Below are positions 33,167-41,892 of a DNA stretch of 64,000 nucleotides, piece by piece. Source of the stretch: Pseudomonadota bacterium (GTDB lineage: Bacteria > Desulfobacterota > Desulfovibrionia > Desulfovibrionales > Desulfovibrionaceae); assembly GCA_018817515.1 (NCBI GenBank), contig JAHIUD010000074.1, positions 1 through 64,000 on the forward strand. The letters run 5' to 3'. The notes below the pieces were generated by a model. The model ran no database searches. It saw only the letters and a program-made list of their open reading frames with translations, and was not told the DNA's origin. The translations under genes and the position numbers were made by a program. Each line of letters begins with the position of its first letter. Within the stretch, counting starts at the first letter, position 1.

Positions 33167-34332
33167 AGGCTGCGCAGGGCCTCGCCGAGGCTCTGGACGA
33201 GGCTGTGGACAAGCCGCTCCAGGTCCGCGTCCGTGTGCGCGGCGGAGAGCCCCAGGCGTAGGCGCGAGCTGCCCTGCGGGACCGTTGGCGGACGCACGGC
33301 AGACACGCGGATGCCCTGTTCGGCCAGGGCGTCGCGGGCGGCCATGGTGCGCAACGGATCGCCCAGGATAACGGGCACGATCTGCGTGGTCGAGGTCCCG
33401 GTATCCAAGCCCATTGCACGCAGCGAGGCGCGCAGCTTTTCGGCGCGGGCCAGGAGCCCGGCGCGTTCGGCCCAGAGGCTGGGCAGCAGGTCCCAGGCGC
33501 ACAGGGCCGCGCCCAGCACCAGGGGCGAGGGCGCGGTGGAGAAGATGAAGCCCCCGGCCCTGTTGATGAGAAAATCGCGCACCAGCGAGGAGCAGGCCAC
33601 ATACCCGCCGCCCACGCCCAGGGCCTTGCTGAAGGTGCCCATGACAACTGTGGAGGGCGCAAGCTCGATGGTCTCGGCCAGGCCAAAGCCGTTGGGGCCG
33701 AAAACCCCTGTGGCGTGGGCCTCGTCCAGGTAGAGCAGCGCGCCGTAGCGCAGCGCCAAAGACTGCAGCTGGGCCACGTCGGCTTGATCCCCGTCCATGC
33801 CGAACACGGTCTCGGACAGGATGAACTTCGGCCTGGGGTCGCCCGCGTATTTTTCCAATTGTTCCAGCAGATGCGCCAGATCCAGGTGCCGGTAGCGGGT
33901 CTGCCGCGCCCCGGCCAGGGTGCAGCCAAGGTGCATGCTGGCGTGGTTCAGGCGGTCGGCGAAGACCAGCGGCTCCGCGCCCAGCGCGGCCTTGTCCAGC
34001 AGGGCCGCGATGGCGGCGGCGTTTGCCTGGTAGCCGGAAGAGAACACCAGCGCGGCTTCGGTGCCCTTGTCCTGGGCGATGCGCGCCTCCAACTCCATGT
34101 GCAGCCGGGTGTTGCCTGAAAGCAGCCGCGAACCCGTGGCCCCGGCGCCAAAGCGGTGTCCGGCCTTGGCCGCAGCGTCCACCAGTTCCGGCCTGCGGGC
34201 CAGCCCCAGGTAGTCATTTCCGGAGAAGTCCAGCAAATCCGGCAGGGTGTCTGTGTCAGGCAGGCGGCGCAACAGGCCGTCCCGCGCGGAAGCGGCCAGG
34301 GAGTCGGAGTAACGGCGCAAGAGGTCTGTCAT
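33163..34332 (-). CDS. bioF: 8-amino-7-oxononanoate synthase BioF
   Basis: A 389-residue PLP enzyme of the alpha-oxoamine synthase family: DFSGNDYLGLA, SRLLSGNTRLHMELE, FADRLNHASM, YLDEAHATGVFGPNG and GTFSKALGVGGGYVA (PLP lysine). It condenses pimeloyl-ACP with alanine. It is the first gene of the bio block, 67 nt downstream of hisF on the same strand, so a promoter may lie in that gap or the operon may be read from hisH. A GC hairpin (34352-34379) sits there without a T-run. Confidence 0.94.
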   Translation of the reverse strand: MTDLLRRYSDSLAASARDGLLRRLPDTDTLPDLLDFSGNDYLGLARRPELVDAAAKAGHRFGAGATGSRLLSGNTRLHMELEARIAQDKGTEAALVFSSGYQANAAAIAALLDKAALGAEPLVFADRLNHASMHLGCTLAGARQTRYRHLDLAHLLEQLEKYAGDPRPKFILSETVFGMDGDQADVAQLQSLALRYGALLYLDEAHATGVFGPNGFGLAETIELAPSTVVMGTFSKALGVGGGYVACSSLVRDFLINRAGGFIFSTAPSPLVLGAALCAWDLLPSLWAERAGLLARAEKLRASLRAMGLDTGTSTTQIVPVILGDPLRTMAARDALAEQGIRVSAVRPPTVPQGSSRLRLGLSAAHTDADLERLVHSLVQSLGEALRSL

Positions 34333-34399
34333 GGCGTGTGTGCCGGGTTGGGGCGGCCTGTGGTTTAGGCAGGGCCGCCGTAGGGGAAGGGGAATACGC

Positions 34400-35179
34400 C
34401 TACCAGATGGTGCGCATGGGCACGCCCTGGCCGGCGATGTGCTCCTTGAGCTGGCGGATGGTGTACTCGCCATAGTGCACGATGGAGGCGATGAGCGCCG
34501 CCGAAGCCTTGCCCTGGGTGAAGGCGTCGGCCATGTGCTGGGGGTTGCCCGCGCCGCCGGAGGCGATGACCGGGATGCGCACGCTCTTGGTCACCTTGCG
34601 CGTCAGCTCCAGGTCGTAGCCGTCCTTGGTGCCGTCGGCGTCGATGGAGTTGAGGCATATCTCGCCCGCGCCCAGCGCCTCACCGGTCTTGGCCCACTCG
34701 ATGGCGTCCATGCCGGTGTACTTGCGCCCGCCGTGGATGACCACCTCAAAGCCGGAAGGGATCTGCTCGGACTTTTCCACGCGCTTCACGTCCATGCCCA
34801 GCACCACGCACTGCGCGCCAAAGGCTGCGGCGCCCTCGCTGATGATGTCGGGGTTCTTCACCGCGCCGGAATTCACCGAGACCTTTTCGGCCCCGGCCAC
34901 GAGCACGGCGCGCATGTCGGCCACGGAATTGATGCCGCCGCCCACGGAAAACGGGATGAAGATCTGGCTGGCCACGCGCTCGACCACGTCGAGGAAGATT
35001 CCCCTGCCTTCGGAACTGGCGGTGATGTCGTAGAACACGATCTCGTCCGCACCCTGCTCGTAGTACATGCGCGCGGTCTCCACAGGGTCGCCGATGTCGA
35101 CGTTGCCCTGGAACTTCACGCCCTTGGTGAGCTTGCCGGCCCGCACGTCGAGGCAGGGGATTATGCGCTTACTGAGCAT
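34400..35179 (-). CDS. hisF: Imidazole glycerol phosphate synthase cyclase subunit HisF
   Basis: A 259-residue (beta/alpha)8 barrel with catalytic D11 (IPCLDV) and D130 (VLGMDV), plus the phosphate sites SVGGGI and IASGGAGN. With HisH it makes imidazole glycerol phosphate and AICAR in histidine synthesis. It overlaps the end of hisH by 11 bp. The rest of the his pathway is not in this window. Confidence 0.95.
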   Translation of the reverse strand: MLSKRIIPCLDVRAGKLTKGVKFQGNVDIGDPVETARMYYEQGADEIVFYDITASSEGRGIFLDVVERVASQIFIPFSVGGGINSVADMRAVLVAGAEKVSVNSGAVKNPDIISEGAAAFGAQCVVLGMDVKRVEKSEQIPSGFEVVIHGGRKYTGMDAIEWAKTGEALGAGEICLNSIDADGTKDGYDLELTRKVTKSVRIPVIASGGAGNPQHMADAFTQGKASAALIASIVHYGEYTIRQLKEHIAGQGVPMRTIW

Positions 35180-35810
35180 CTTTGGCCTCCAGGCAGTAGG
35201 CGTGGAAGTTCTGGAGGAGCTTCAAGCCCGGCGCGCCGCTCTTTTCCGGGTGGAACTGCACGGCCCACAGGCCGGTGCGTCCGTGCACGGAGCAAAAGTT
35301 CTCGCCGTACATGGTCTCGCCGATGATGAACTCGGCCCTTGGGGCCGGGTGGTAACTGTGCACGAAGTAGAATTCGGCCTCGGACTGGATGTCGTTGAAC
35401 AGCGCGCATTCCTTCTTGAGGGTCACGCGGTTCCAGCCCATGTGCGGCACGCGGATGGGGGTGCCGTCCTCCTCGGCCCAGGCCGGGTTGAACAGGCGGC
35501 ACTCGCCGGGGATCACGGCCAGGGTGCGGGTGTCGTTCTCCTCGCAGTAGTCCAGCAATATCTGGCAGCCCACGCAGATGCCCAGCAGCGGCTTCTCCTG
35601 CCAGATGAGGCTCTTCAAGACCTCGTCCAGGCCGCCGGAGGACAGCTCGTCCATGGCCTGGCCAGCCGCGCCCACGCCGGGAAAGATGATCCCGTCAGCG
35701 CTGGCCAGCAGGTCCGGGTCATTGGTGATGCGGTTGTCTATGCCCAGATGGTCGAGCGCACGGCGCACGCTGGTCTGGTTGCCTGCTTTATAGTCGAGGA
35801 TGGCGAGCAT
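35169..35810 (-). CDS. hisH: Imidazole glycerol phosphate synthase glutaminase subunit HisH
   Basis: A 213-residue class I glutamine amidotransferase. The nucleophile is C79 in GICVGCQ, a variant of the usual GICLGMQ that keeps the GxCxGxQ frame; the His-Glu pair is in [15 protein letters not shown] is the HisH signature that contacts HisF. It supplies ammonia to HisF through the interface. The start at 35810 gives a standard-length protein. Confidence 0.93.
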   Translation of the reverse strand: MLAILDYKAGNQTSVRRALDHLGIDNRITNDPDLLASADGIIFPGVGAAGQAMDELSSGGLDEVLKSLIWQEKPLLGICVGCQILLDYCEENDTRTLAVIPGECRLFNPAWAEEDGTPIRVPHMGWNRVTLKKECALFNDIQSEAEFYFVHSYHPAPRAEFIIGETMYGENFCSVHGRTGLWAVQFHPEKSGAPGLKLLQNFHAYCLEAKDAQ

Positions 35811-35891
35811 TCCTGGCTCCTTGTCGGCGTGTGTTTCCTGCGGCCTAGTCAATTTCCGGGCGGATGACAAGTGCCGAGGGCACGGCCAAGG

Positions 35892-36770
35892 CTATTTGGC
35901 GAGGATGCGCAGGAACAGATCGCCGGTGAAGGGCCCGAGCTTGCGGCCCAGGCCTTTGAGGCGGATGGGGCGGCCCACCACGAAGTCGGGGGGCAGGGTG
36001 ATCTCCACGGTTTTCGGCTCGCCGCTGAAGCGCGCGCTGACCGTGATGCGCAGGGTCTTGCCCGGACCCAGGCTGTAGGCCGGGAAGTGCACGGTCTGCT
36101 CGTCATCGAGCTGGCTGCGCAGCCAGGACTTGACCCCGCCGACTATGCCCTTGCTCATGTCCAGGTTCAGGGACTTCTCACCCCACTGGATGCTCAGGTT
36201 GCGGCGCTGCGGCGGTTCCGGCTGGCCGGGATGCGGCGGATGGTGCTTGAAGGGCGCGTGGATATGGGCGTGCTTCTGGCCTTGTCCCTTGCCTTGGTCC
36301 GTTGCCGAGGCGGTCTGGCCGTGCTGGCCGTGTTTGAGCTGGCTGTAGATGTCCTCGAAGACCTGCCGGGCGAAGGGGTCGGACAAAAGGTCGCGCAGGA
36401 CCTCTTCCTCGCGCAGGTGGAAGCCCCGGCCCTCGGCCTTGCGCTGGGCCTCGCGCTTGGCGTTGGCCTGGTTCTGGGCATAGGCCTTTTCGGCGCGGGC
36501 CTTTTCGGTCTTGGATTGCGCCCCCTGGGCAGCGCCTGCGCCGGCCTGGGCCTTGGCGCGGGCCTTGGCCTGGGCGGCGGGGTCGTCCTTCAGCGTGCGC
36601 GTGAGCAGGATGTACGCCTCGTTCATGAGACGGAACTGCTCGGCGGCCTTGGGGGAGGGGTTCAGGTCCGGGTGCAGGCGAAAGGCCTGCTGGCGGAAGG
36701 CCGCTTTGACCTCTTCCAGGTTGGCCCCGGGAGGCACCTTGAGGATGCGGTAGCAGTCCTGGACGTTCAT
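35892..36770 (-). CDS. J-domain protein with histidine-rich linker (DnaJ/CbpA-like)
   Basis: A 292-residue protein. The J domain (~1-65) carries the HPD motif in RLHPDLNPS. A long Ala/Lys/Gln-rich helix follows, then a His-rich stretch (HAHIHAPFKHHPPHPG, ~166-181), then a DnaJ C-terminal domain ending IRLKGLGRKLGPFTGDLFLRIL. It lacks the zinc-finger repeats of true DnaJ. It should recruit DnaK to special clients. The His-rich linker could bind a metal. It starts 4 bp inside the YkgJ-like gene (ATGA). Confidence 0.8.
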   Translation of the reverse strand: MNVQDCYRILKVPPGANLEEVKAAFRQQAFRLHPDLNPSPKAAEQFRLMNEAYILLTRTLKDDPAAQAKARAKAQAGAGAAQGAQSKTEKARAEKAYAQNQANAKREAQRKAEGRGFHLREEEVLRDLLSDPFARQVFEDIYSQLKHGQHGQTASATDQGKGQGQKHAHIHAPFKHHPPHPGQPEPPQRRNLSIQWGEKSLNLDMSKGIVGGVKSWLRSQLDDEQTVHFPAYSLGPGKTLRITVSARFSGEPKTVEITLPPDFVVGRPIRLKGLGRKLGPFTGDLFLRILAK

Positions 36771-37234
36771 GGGTCCTTGCGTCGCGCAAGGCTTGCATCG
36801 AGGACCAGGGCGTGGGGCGAATCGTCTCCGGGCTCATGCACCAGGCCGTGCTCATACAGATAGTCCACGCCCTCGCGGACGAAGAGCGCGTGACCGGCCT
36901 CGACGTTGACGCCTGGGCAGTCGGTCTGGATCATCTCCCAGCTCGAGGCGTCCACGAGGTTGCCCCGGAAATAGGGCCAGGCGCGGCAGATGTCCGGGCG
37001 GCCCTGGTGCACGCCGCAGCCCTCGCCGTGCTTGAAGAAGACGCAGTAGCCGTCGGCCCCGGCGCGCAGGCGCACCTTGCCGTTCACGGATTCCGCGCAG
37101 TCCGCGAGCATGGCCGGAACGTCCAGGCCCAGGTGCCGGGCCAGGCGTTCGCGGTCATGCGCGGTCATGATGATGCCGCCTTCGCCCTGGCAGCAGTGGC
37201 CGCAGCGTTGGCAGGTGAAGGAGCGCTCAGGCAT
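36767..37234 (-). CDS. YkgJ-family Cys-rich (zinc or iron chelating) protein
   Basis: A 155-residue protein with the YkgJ/CxxCxxCC pattern: FTCQRCGHCCQGEGG near the start, then GYCVFF, GCGVHQGRPDICRAWPYF and a late DCPGV. The clustered cysteines are thought to bind zinc or an Fe-S cluster; function is unclear. The start at 37234 places the Cys cluster at the N-terminus as in homologues and overlaps the CoA-binding gene by 8 bp. Confidence 0.8.
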   Translation of the reverse strand: MPERSFTCQRCGHCCQGEGGIIMTAHDRERLARHLGLDVPAMLADCAESVNGKVRLRAGADGYCVFFKHGEGCGVHQGRPDICRAWPYFRGNLVDASSWEMIQTDCPGVNVEAGHALFVREGVDYLYEHGLVHEPGDDSPHALVLDASLARRKDP

Positions 37235-37658
37235 GCACGGACCCCGTGGACACAAGGCTTCTGTGGTCCACCATGAGGCAGCGGTCCTCAATCACGAGCA
37301 CGGGCAAACTGGAAAGAATCCGCCGGGCCTCCGGGCTCACGATGCCGGACTGCATCCAGAAGCACAAAGGCTTGGGGGAGAGGCGCAGGAATTCCTCGGC
37401 ATGGGCAGGGCAGGCTTCGGCGGCGCGGAACAGGTTCACCAGGTCAACGGCCTCGGGGATGTCGTTGATGCTGGGGTAGGCCTTAAGGCCCCAGACCTCG
37501 GTGCGCTTGGGGTGAACCGGGATGACGCGGAAGCCCGCATCAATCAAGTATCTGCCGACCCTGTCCACGGGTTGGCCGGGCTTGTCCTTGGCCCCGACCA
37601 CGGCGATGGTCTTGACCTTCCCGAGAAGGGCGGCTAGCTCTTTGTCGCTGTGCAGCAT
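37227..37658 (-). CDS. CoA-binding domain protein (YccU-like)
   Basis: A 143-residue single Rossmann domain of the CoA_binding_2 family: TIAVVGAKDKPGQPVDRVGRYL, VIPVHPKRTEVWGLKAYPSI, CFWMQSGI and the C-terminal VIEDRCLMVDHR. Such proteins resemble the CoA-binding half of succinyl-CoA synthetase and probably bind CoA or a nucleotide. The start at 37658 is the first family-like residue. It is first in a coupled trio with YkgJ-like and J-domain genes. Confidence 0.85.
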   Translation of the reverse strand: MLHSDKELAALLGKVKTIAVVGAKDKPGQPVDRVGRYLIDAGFRVIPVHPKRTEVWGLKAYPSINDIPEAVDLVNLFRAAEACPAHAEEFLRLSPKPLCFWMQSGIVSPEARRILSSLPVLVIEDRCLMVDHRSLVSTGSVHA

Positions 37659-37893
37659 TGTATCCTCAGGCCGTCTGTACTCCGGCCCGGCATGCGGGGA
37701 CGGTGCGGCCATGGAATGTATATCCCATTTGAAACGCGATGCCTAGACCCCGGCCCGCATGCCCTGACGGTTTCGGGATGGGTGCAGGACGAGGCCTTAA
37801 AGGCACCGGGAAGGCTCTAAGACGACTTCGGGAAGGCGCAAGGCGCACCCCCTGCAGATGAGACGAACACCCGTTAGGACAAGGAGCGCAGAC

Positions 37894-39117
37894 ATGTTTG
37901 AAGCCCTGGCCGTCATCCCCACCGAGGAACTCGCCCTGCGCCACGAGCGCTGCCGCCGCCTGCTGCGCGAGCTGGCGCCAGAGGCCTGCGGGCTGCTCGT
38001 GTTCAGCCGCCCACGCATCTACTACCTCACCGGGACCCTCGGCATGGGCTGCGTGTGGCTGCCGCTGGAGGGCGCACCCCTGCTCATGCTGCGCAAGGGC
38101 ATTGGCCGCGCGGCCCTGGAGGCCCCGAGCATCCGCTGCGTCGGCTACCGCTCGTACAAGGACCTGCCGGTGCTTGCCGCCGAGGCGGGCGTGCCCTTCG
38201 GCGACGTGGTGGCCGTGGACCAGGGCGGGCTCACCTGGCAGTTGGGCGAGTTGCTGGCCTCGCGCTTGAGCTCGCAGCGTTTCGTCTCCGGCGATCTGAC
38301 CCTGGCCATCGCCGAGTCCCTGAAGAGCGAATGGGAGCTTCAGGTCATGCGCCTGTGCGGCGAGCGGCACCACATGGCGCTGCACGACATCCTGCCCAAG
38401 CTCCTCAAACCGGGCATGAGCGAACGCGACGTCGCGCACATGGCCTGGAACGTGTTCTTCGAGCTCGGGCACCAGGGCATCATGCGCATGAACGCCCAGG
38501 GCGAGGAGATCTTCCTCGGCCATGTCTCGGCCGGGGATTCCGGCAACTACCCCAGCAGCTTCAATGGCCCTGTGGGCGTGCGCGGGGAGCACCCGGCCGT
38601 GCCGCTCATGGGTTATGCCGGGCAGCTTTGGCAGATGGACAGCCCCTTGAATCTCGACATCGGGTTCCAGCTTGAGGGCTACCACACCGACAAGACCCAG
38701 ATGTACTGGGCGGGCAAGGCCGGGAGCATTCCCGACGAGGTGGCGAGCGCCCATGGCTTCTGCGTGGACGTGCAGGCCTGGCTGGCCGAGAACCTGCGCC
38801 CGGGCGCGCTGGTCAGCGAGCTGTATGCGCATTGCGCCGACTGGGCGGTGAAGGCGGGCTTCGGCGAGGGCTTCATGGGCCTGGGCGAGAACAAGGTGCC
38901 GTTCCTGGGCCACGGCATCGGCCTGGCCATCGACGGCTATCCGGCCATTGCCAAAGGCTTCGACAGGCCGGTGGAGCGCGGCCAGACCTTCGCCTTCGAG
39001 CCCAAGCACGGCTTGCCCGGCATCGGCATGGTGGGCGTGGAGAACACCTTTGAGGTCACGGACTCTGGCGCTGTGTGCATCACCGGCGACAGCTATGAGA
39101 TGATCTGCGTGGAATAG
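37894..39117 (+). CDS. M24-family metallopeptidase (Xaa-Pro peptidase-like)
   Basis: A 407-residue protein with a creatinase-type N-terminal domain (~1-150) and an M24 pita-bread domain (~160-405). All five dinuclear metal ligands are visible: the Asp pair in LNLDIGF and HTDKT, His in GHGIGL, and Glu in FEPK and VENTFEV. It is likely an active aminopeptidase P or prolidase. The start at 37894 follows AAGGAG. It is a single gene. Confidence 0.85.
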   Translation: MFEALAVIPTEELALRHERCRRLLRELAPEACGLLVFSRPRIYYLTGTLGMGCVWLPLEGAPLLMLRKGIGRAALEAPSIRCVGYRSYKDLPVLAAEAGVPFGDVVAVDQGGLTWQLGELLASRLSSQRFVSGDLTLAIAESLKSEWELQVMRLCGERHHMALHDILPKLLKPGMSERDVAHMAWNVFFELGHQGIMRMNAQGEEIFLGHVSAGDSGNYPSSFNGPVGVRGEHPAVPLMGYAGQLWQMDSPLNLDIGFQLEGYHTDKTQMYWAGKAGSIPDEVASAHGFCVDVQAWLAENLRPGALVSELYAHCADWAVKAGFGEGFMGLGENKVPFLGHGIGLAIDGYPAIAKGFDRPVERGQTFAFEPKHGLPGIGMVGVENTFEVTDSGAVCITGDSYEMICVE

Positions 39118-39173
39118 GCGGCCAGCACCGGGGCACCGATTGTCAGGCCTGGAGCAGCCTGGGGGGACAGCCG

Positions 39174-39665
39174 TCAGGACGCCGCGATCATCTGGAGCTG
39201 CGGGCCTTGCAGGAGCCAGCGCAGCGAGCCGGAGCGGCTGCCCACGCTGTTGATGCCGATGGCCAGCAGTGCGCCGCCCTCCAGCGCCAGGGAGAGCCTG
39301 GGGCCGCTGGTGAGCAGGTGCGAGGCCAGGTCGCCCAGAAGCGGCAGCTCGCCGCAGAGGAACACGGACTGGTAGCGCTCGCAGACGCGCAGTTCCTCCA
39401 GGCAGACCTTGACGCTCACGCCGGGCTCCAACCCGGCAAAGGTGGTGACGCTGGAGGCTGCGTAGCCCAGGCCCTCGGCCACGGCGCGCGAGGTCTGGAC
39501 GGCGGCGGAGCGCGGACTGGTGAGCAGGGCGTCGTACCACAGGCCCATGATGCGCATGGCCTGGGACGCGCTGGCCACCTGGCTCTGGCCAACGGGGCTG
39601 AGGGGCTGGTTGGGATTGACCTCTTTGGGCAGGCAGGCGCCGTGTTGCATCAGGTACAGGTTCAT
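39174..39665 (-). CDS. SixA-like histidine phosphatase fold, degenerate active site
   Basis: A 163-residue protein that aligns with the phosphohistidine phosphatase SixA: MNLYLMQHG, LSPVGQSQ, LLTSPRSAAVQTSR and VFLCGELPLLGDL. Of the four catalytic positions (Arg, His, Arg, His in E. coli SixA at 7, 8, 55 and 108), only H8 remains; the others are Q7, A54 and E106. It may therefore bind a phospho-ligand without hydrolysis, or work differently. The start at 39665 has GGAGGG upstream. It is a single gene convergent with the M24 peptidase gene. Confidence 0.7.
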   Translation of the reverse strand: MNLYLMQHGACLPKEVNPNQPLSPVGQSQVASASQAMRIMGLWYDALLTSPRSAAVQTSRAVAEGLGYAASSVTTFAGLEPGVSVKVCLEELRVCERYQSVFLCGELPLLGDLASHLLTSGPRLSLALEGGALLAIGINSVGSRSGSLRWLLQGPQLQMIAAS

Positions 39666-39862
39666 GGCTCCCTCCAGCTTTGGTTCGCACACTAAGTATT
39701 CCCTAGCCCAAGGAGTAAGCGGCTGCAAGCTCCGTGTCTGCGCGCACTTGCCAGTTTGGCCCAGGCAGGGTAGGGGGGTTATATGTTTCCTCTCGACATG
39801 CTTCACCTTTGTTCCCTGTCTTGGCGCTGCGCCCTGTTTTGCGCCACGGCCCGGAGGATTTT

Positions 39863-40909
39863 GTGAACCAACCCGCCCGAAGCGCGAGTCAGTCCAGCCC
39901 GAATATCCGCCAATTATGCAGACCGGCGTCACGCCCGGCATTCCGGCTCGCCTGCCTCGCTCTTTGCGTCTTCCTCAGCCTGGCGTCAGCCCTGCTTTCT
40001 CCGGCATTGGCCGAGCCCATCCACGTCAGCGCCGCCTCGGACGCCGGGATCGATCCGGTGCAGGCCCGGCAGCAGGCCAAGGAACGCGCCTTTGTCGAGG
40101 CCGTGTTCCTGACCGCGCAGAGGCTCTTGCCCGCAGCTCTGCCCGCGCCGAGGGCCGAGCTGCTGCGCGGATACTTGACCCCGCGCGCCACGGCGCTCGT
40201 ACAGAGCTTCCAGGAGGCCGTGCCCGCGAAGCCAGCGGGCCCCGCCGCTGACAAGCCCGCGCCTGAGAAAGCCACGCCTGCGAAATCTTCCGCCCCAGCC
40301 GCTCCGGACAAGGTCTTGGCCGCGCCCTTGACCGTGGAGATGGACGTGGAGGTCAACCGCTCGGCCATCAGGGAACAGTTGCTGCACCTTGGGCTGCTGG
40401 CCGGGCCCAAGCACCCGAAGACTTTCTCCCTGCGTTTCGGCAAGGGCGTGGGCGAGGGCGACGTGAAGCCTCTGGCTGACGTGCTTGCGCTGCAAGGGCT
40501 GGCCCGTGCGGCCCAGGCCCCGGTCCAGGTGACCCTGGAGCGCGTGCCGCAGGGCTATCTCAAGGCCGTGCTCTGGGCTGGCGCCACGAGCTACGCGGCT
40601 GACAGCCAGGACATGACCAAGCTCTGGCTGGATATTTGGGGCAAGTTCTTCTCCGCGCGCGAGCAGCAGCCCGGCGGAGTGGGCAGCCCCATCGAGGTCA
40701 CAGGCTTCGGCCAGGTGGACGCTGTGCTTGAATTCACCAAGACCCTGCAGGGCTGGGACGACTGCGTGCGCGAGGTGCAGCTCCATGCCATCGACGTGGC
40801 TGCGGGGAACAGCACCGGGCGCTGGACGGTGCGGCTGACCAATCCGCAGCGCCTGGACGCGCGCCTGAAGGAATACCTTCCGGGCCGCAAACTCACGGCG
40901 GTGCATTAG
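39863..40909 (+). CDS. Exported protein of unknown function
   Basis: A 348-residue protein starting at GTG 39863 after GGAGG. A signal peptide runs to ~residue 50 (FRLACLALCVFLSLASALLSPALAEP). The mature part opens with VSAASDAGIDPVQARQQAKERAFVEAVF, a pattern seen in periplasmic LPP20/FlgT-type domains. A Pro/Ala/Lys-rich linker follows (~120-150), then an alpha/beta region with an even DVEVNRSAIREQLLHLGLL. The family is not recognised. It precedes the phosphatidyltransferase gene by 17 nt and may share its transcript. Confidence 0.6.
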   Translation: MNQPARSASQSSPNIRQLCRPASRPAFRLACLALCVFLSLASALLSPALAEPIHVSAASDAGIDPVQARQQAKERAFVEAVFLTAQRLLPAALPAPRAELLRGYLTPRATALVQSFQEAVPAKPAGPAADKPAPEKATPAKSSAPAAPDKVLAAPLTVEMDVEVNRSAIREQLLHLGLLAGPKHPKTFSLRFGKGVGEGDVKPLADVLALQGLARAAQAPVQVTLERVPQGYLKAVLWAGATSYAADSQDMTKLWLDIWGKFFSAREQQPGGVGSPIEVTGFGQVDAVLEFTKTLQGWDDCVREVQLHAIDVAAGNSTGRWTVRLTNPQRLDARLKEYLPGRKLTAVH

Positions 40910-40926
40910 GCCATGGACGCAGCATC

Positions 40927-41511
40927 ATGACAGCCGCCTCGATGCGCGAGAACAACTGGACCATCCCGAATGTGCTCACGGTTTCGCGCATTCTCATGAC
41001 GCCGGGCATCGTCATGGCCTTTGCGGACAAGCGTTTTGACATCGCCTGGGTGCTCTTCGCCCTGGCGGGCCTGACTGACGCCCTGGACGGCCTGCTTGCG
41101 CGCATCTTGAAACAGCGTTCGAATTTCGGGGCCATGCTCGACCCCTTGGCGGACAAGATCCTGCTGGACACGTCCTTCATCTGCCTGGCGGTGCAGGGCT
41201 GGCTGCCCACCTGGCTGGCCGTGCTGGTGGTCAGCCGCGACGTCTTCATCGTGGGCGGCCTTGGGCTGCTTCAGTATTCCGGGGTCGATGTGCAACGGGG
41301 CATCAAGCCGGTGTGGTTCAGCAAGTGCGCCACCCTGGTTCAGATCATGCTCGTGCTGCTGATCATGGTGGAGCACAGCTTGGTGCTGTCCTATCCGGTC
41401 TCGCGCCTGCTTCTGGAGGGGGGCGTGGCCCTGCTCACGGTCACGTCCGGGGTCTACTACGTGTTCATCGGCTTCAAGATGATACCGCAAAACGGCGGCC
41501 ACAGCGCCTAG
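40927..41511 (+). CDS. pgsA: CDP-alcohol phosphatidyltransferase (PgsA-like)
   Basis: A 194-residue membrane enzyme with the full family motif D-x2-DG-x2-AR-x8-G-x3-D-x3-D (DALDGLLARILKQRSNFG then AMLDPLADK). NWTIPNVLTVSRILMTPGI is the usual N-terminal opening. It most likely makes phosphatidylglycerol phosphate from CDP-diacylglycerol, though a related headgroup is possible. About six membrane helices are expected. Confidence 0.8.
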   Translation: MTAASMRENNWTIPNVLTVSRILMTPGIVMAFADKRFDIAWVLFALAGLTDALDGLLARILKQRSNFGAMLDPLADKILLDTSFICLAVQGWLPTWLAVLVVSRDVFIVGGLGLLQYSGVDVQRGIKPVWFSKCATLVQIMLVLLIMVEHSLVLSYPVSRLLLEGGVALLTVTSGVYYVFIGFKMIPQNGGHSA

Positions 41512-41522
41512 CCGTAGCGGCC

Positions 41523-41729
41523 CTACTGCCTGGGCTGGCCGTCCTTGTCCTGCTTCTCCTGTCCGTCTTTGCTTCTCGGCGTGATGTCCACCTCGTCCGG
41601 TTCGTTCAAGGAACGCTTGAAGTTCCGGATGGTGCGCCCCAGCCCTTCGCCGATTTTCGGCAGCTTGTGCGTGCCGGTGAAGATCAGCACGATGATGATC
41701 AGGATCAGCAGACCTGTTATTCCGCCCAT
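41523..41729 (-). CDS. tatA: Twin-arginine translocase subunit TatA
   Basis: A 68-residue protein with a membrane helix (~5-20), the FTGTHKLPKIGEGLGRTIRNFK hinge and amphipathic helix typical of TatA, and a charged tail. TatA forms the transport pore for folded, often cofactor-bearing, proteins. tatC is not adjacent. A TatB role cannot be fully excluded, but the short tail favours TatA. Confidence 0.85.
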   Translation of the reverse strand: MGGITGLLILIIIVLIFTGTHKLPKIGEGLGRTIRNFKRSLNEPDEVDITPRSKDGQEKQDKDGQPRQ

Positions 41730-41892
41730 GTGGCACCTCGCTTATGGCGGCTTACTACGCCTGCTCGTGTGGCTGGTCAATTCCCGGTGTTGCCTGTGCC
41801 GAGCGCCCGGGCGGCCCGGAGAGCCGCGCGGATGCCGTTGCTCCGGCTTTACATCAGGCCAGCCCCGGCTTAAAGATTGCCCCGGAGGCGGC

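Noticed and set aside
34352-34379. Hairpin between hisF and bioF as a terminator
   Set aside because: A 7-bp GC stem exists but no T-run follows on the minus strand.
34400-35810. HisH/HisF as surface-sugar paralogues (WbpG/PseA type)
   Set aside because: Both keep the catalytic residues and signatures of the true histidine enzymes, and no sugar genes flank them.
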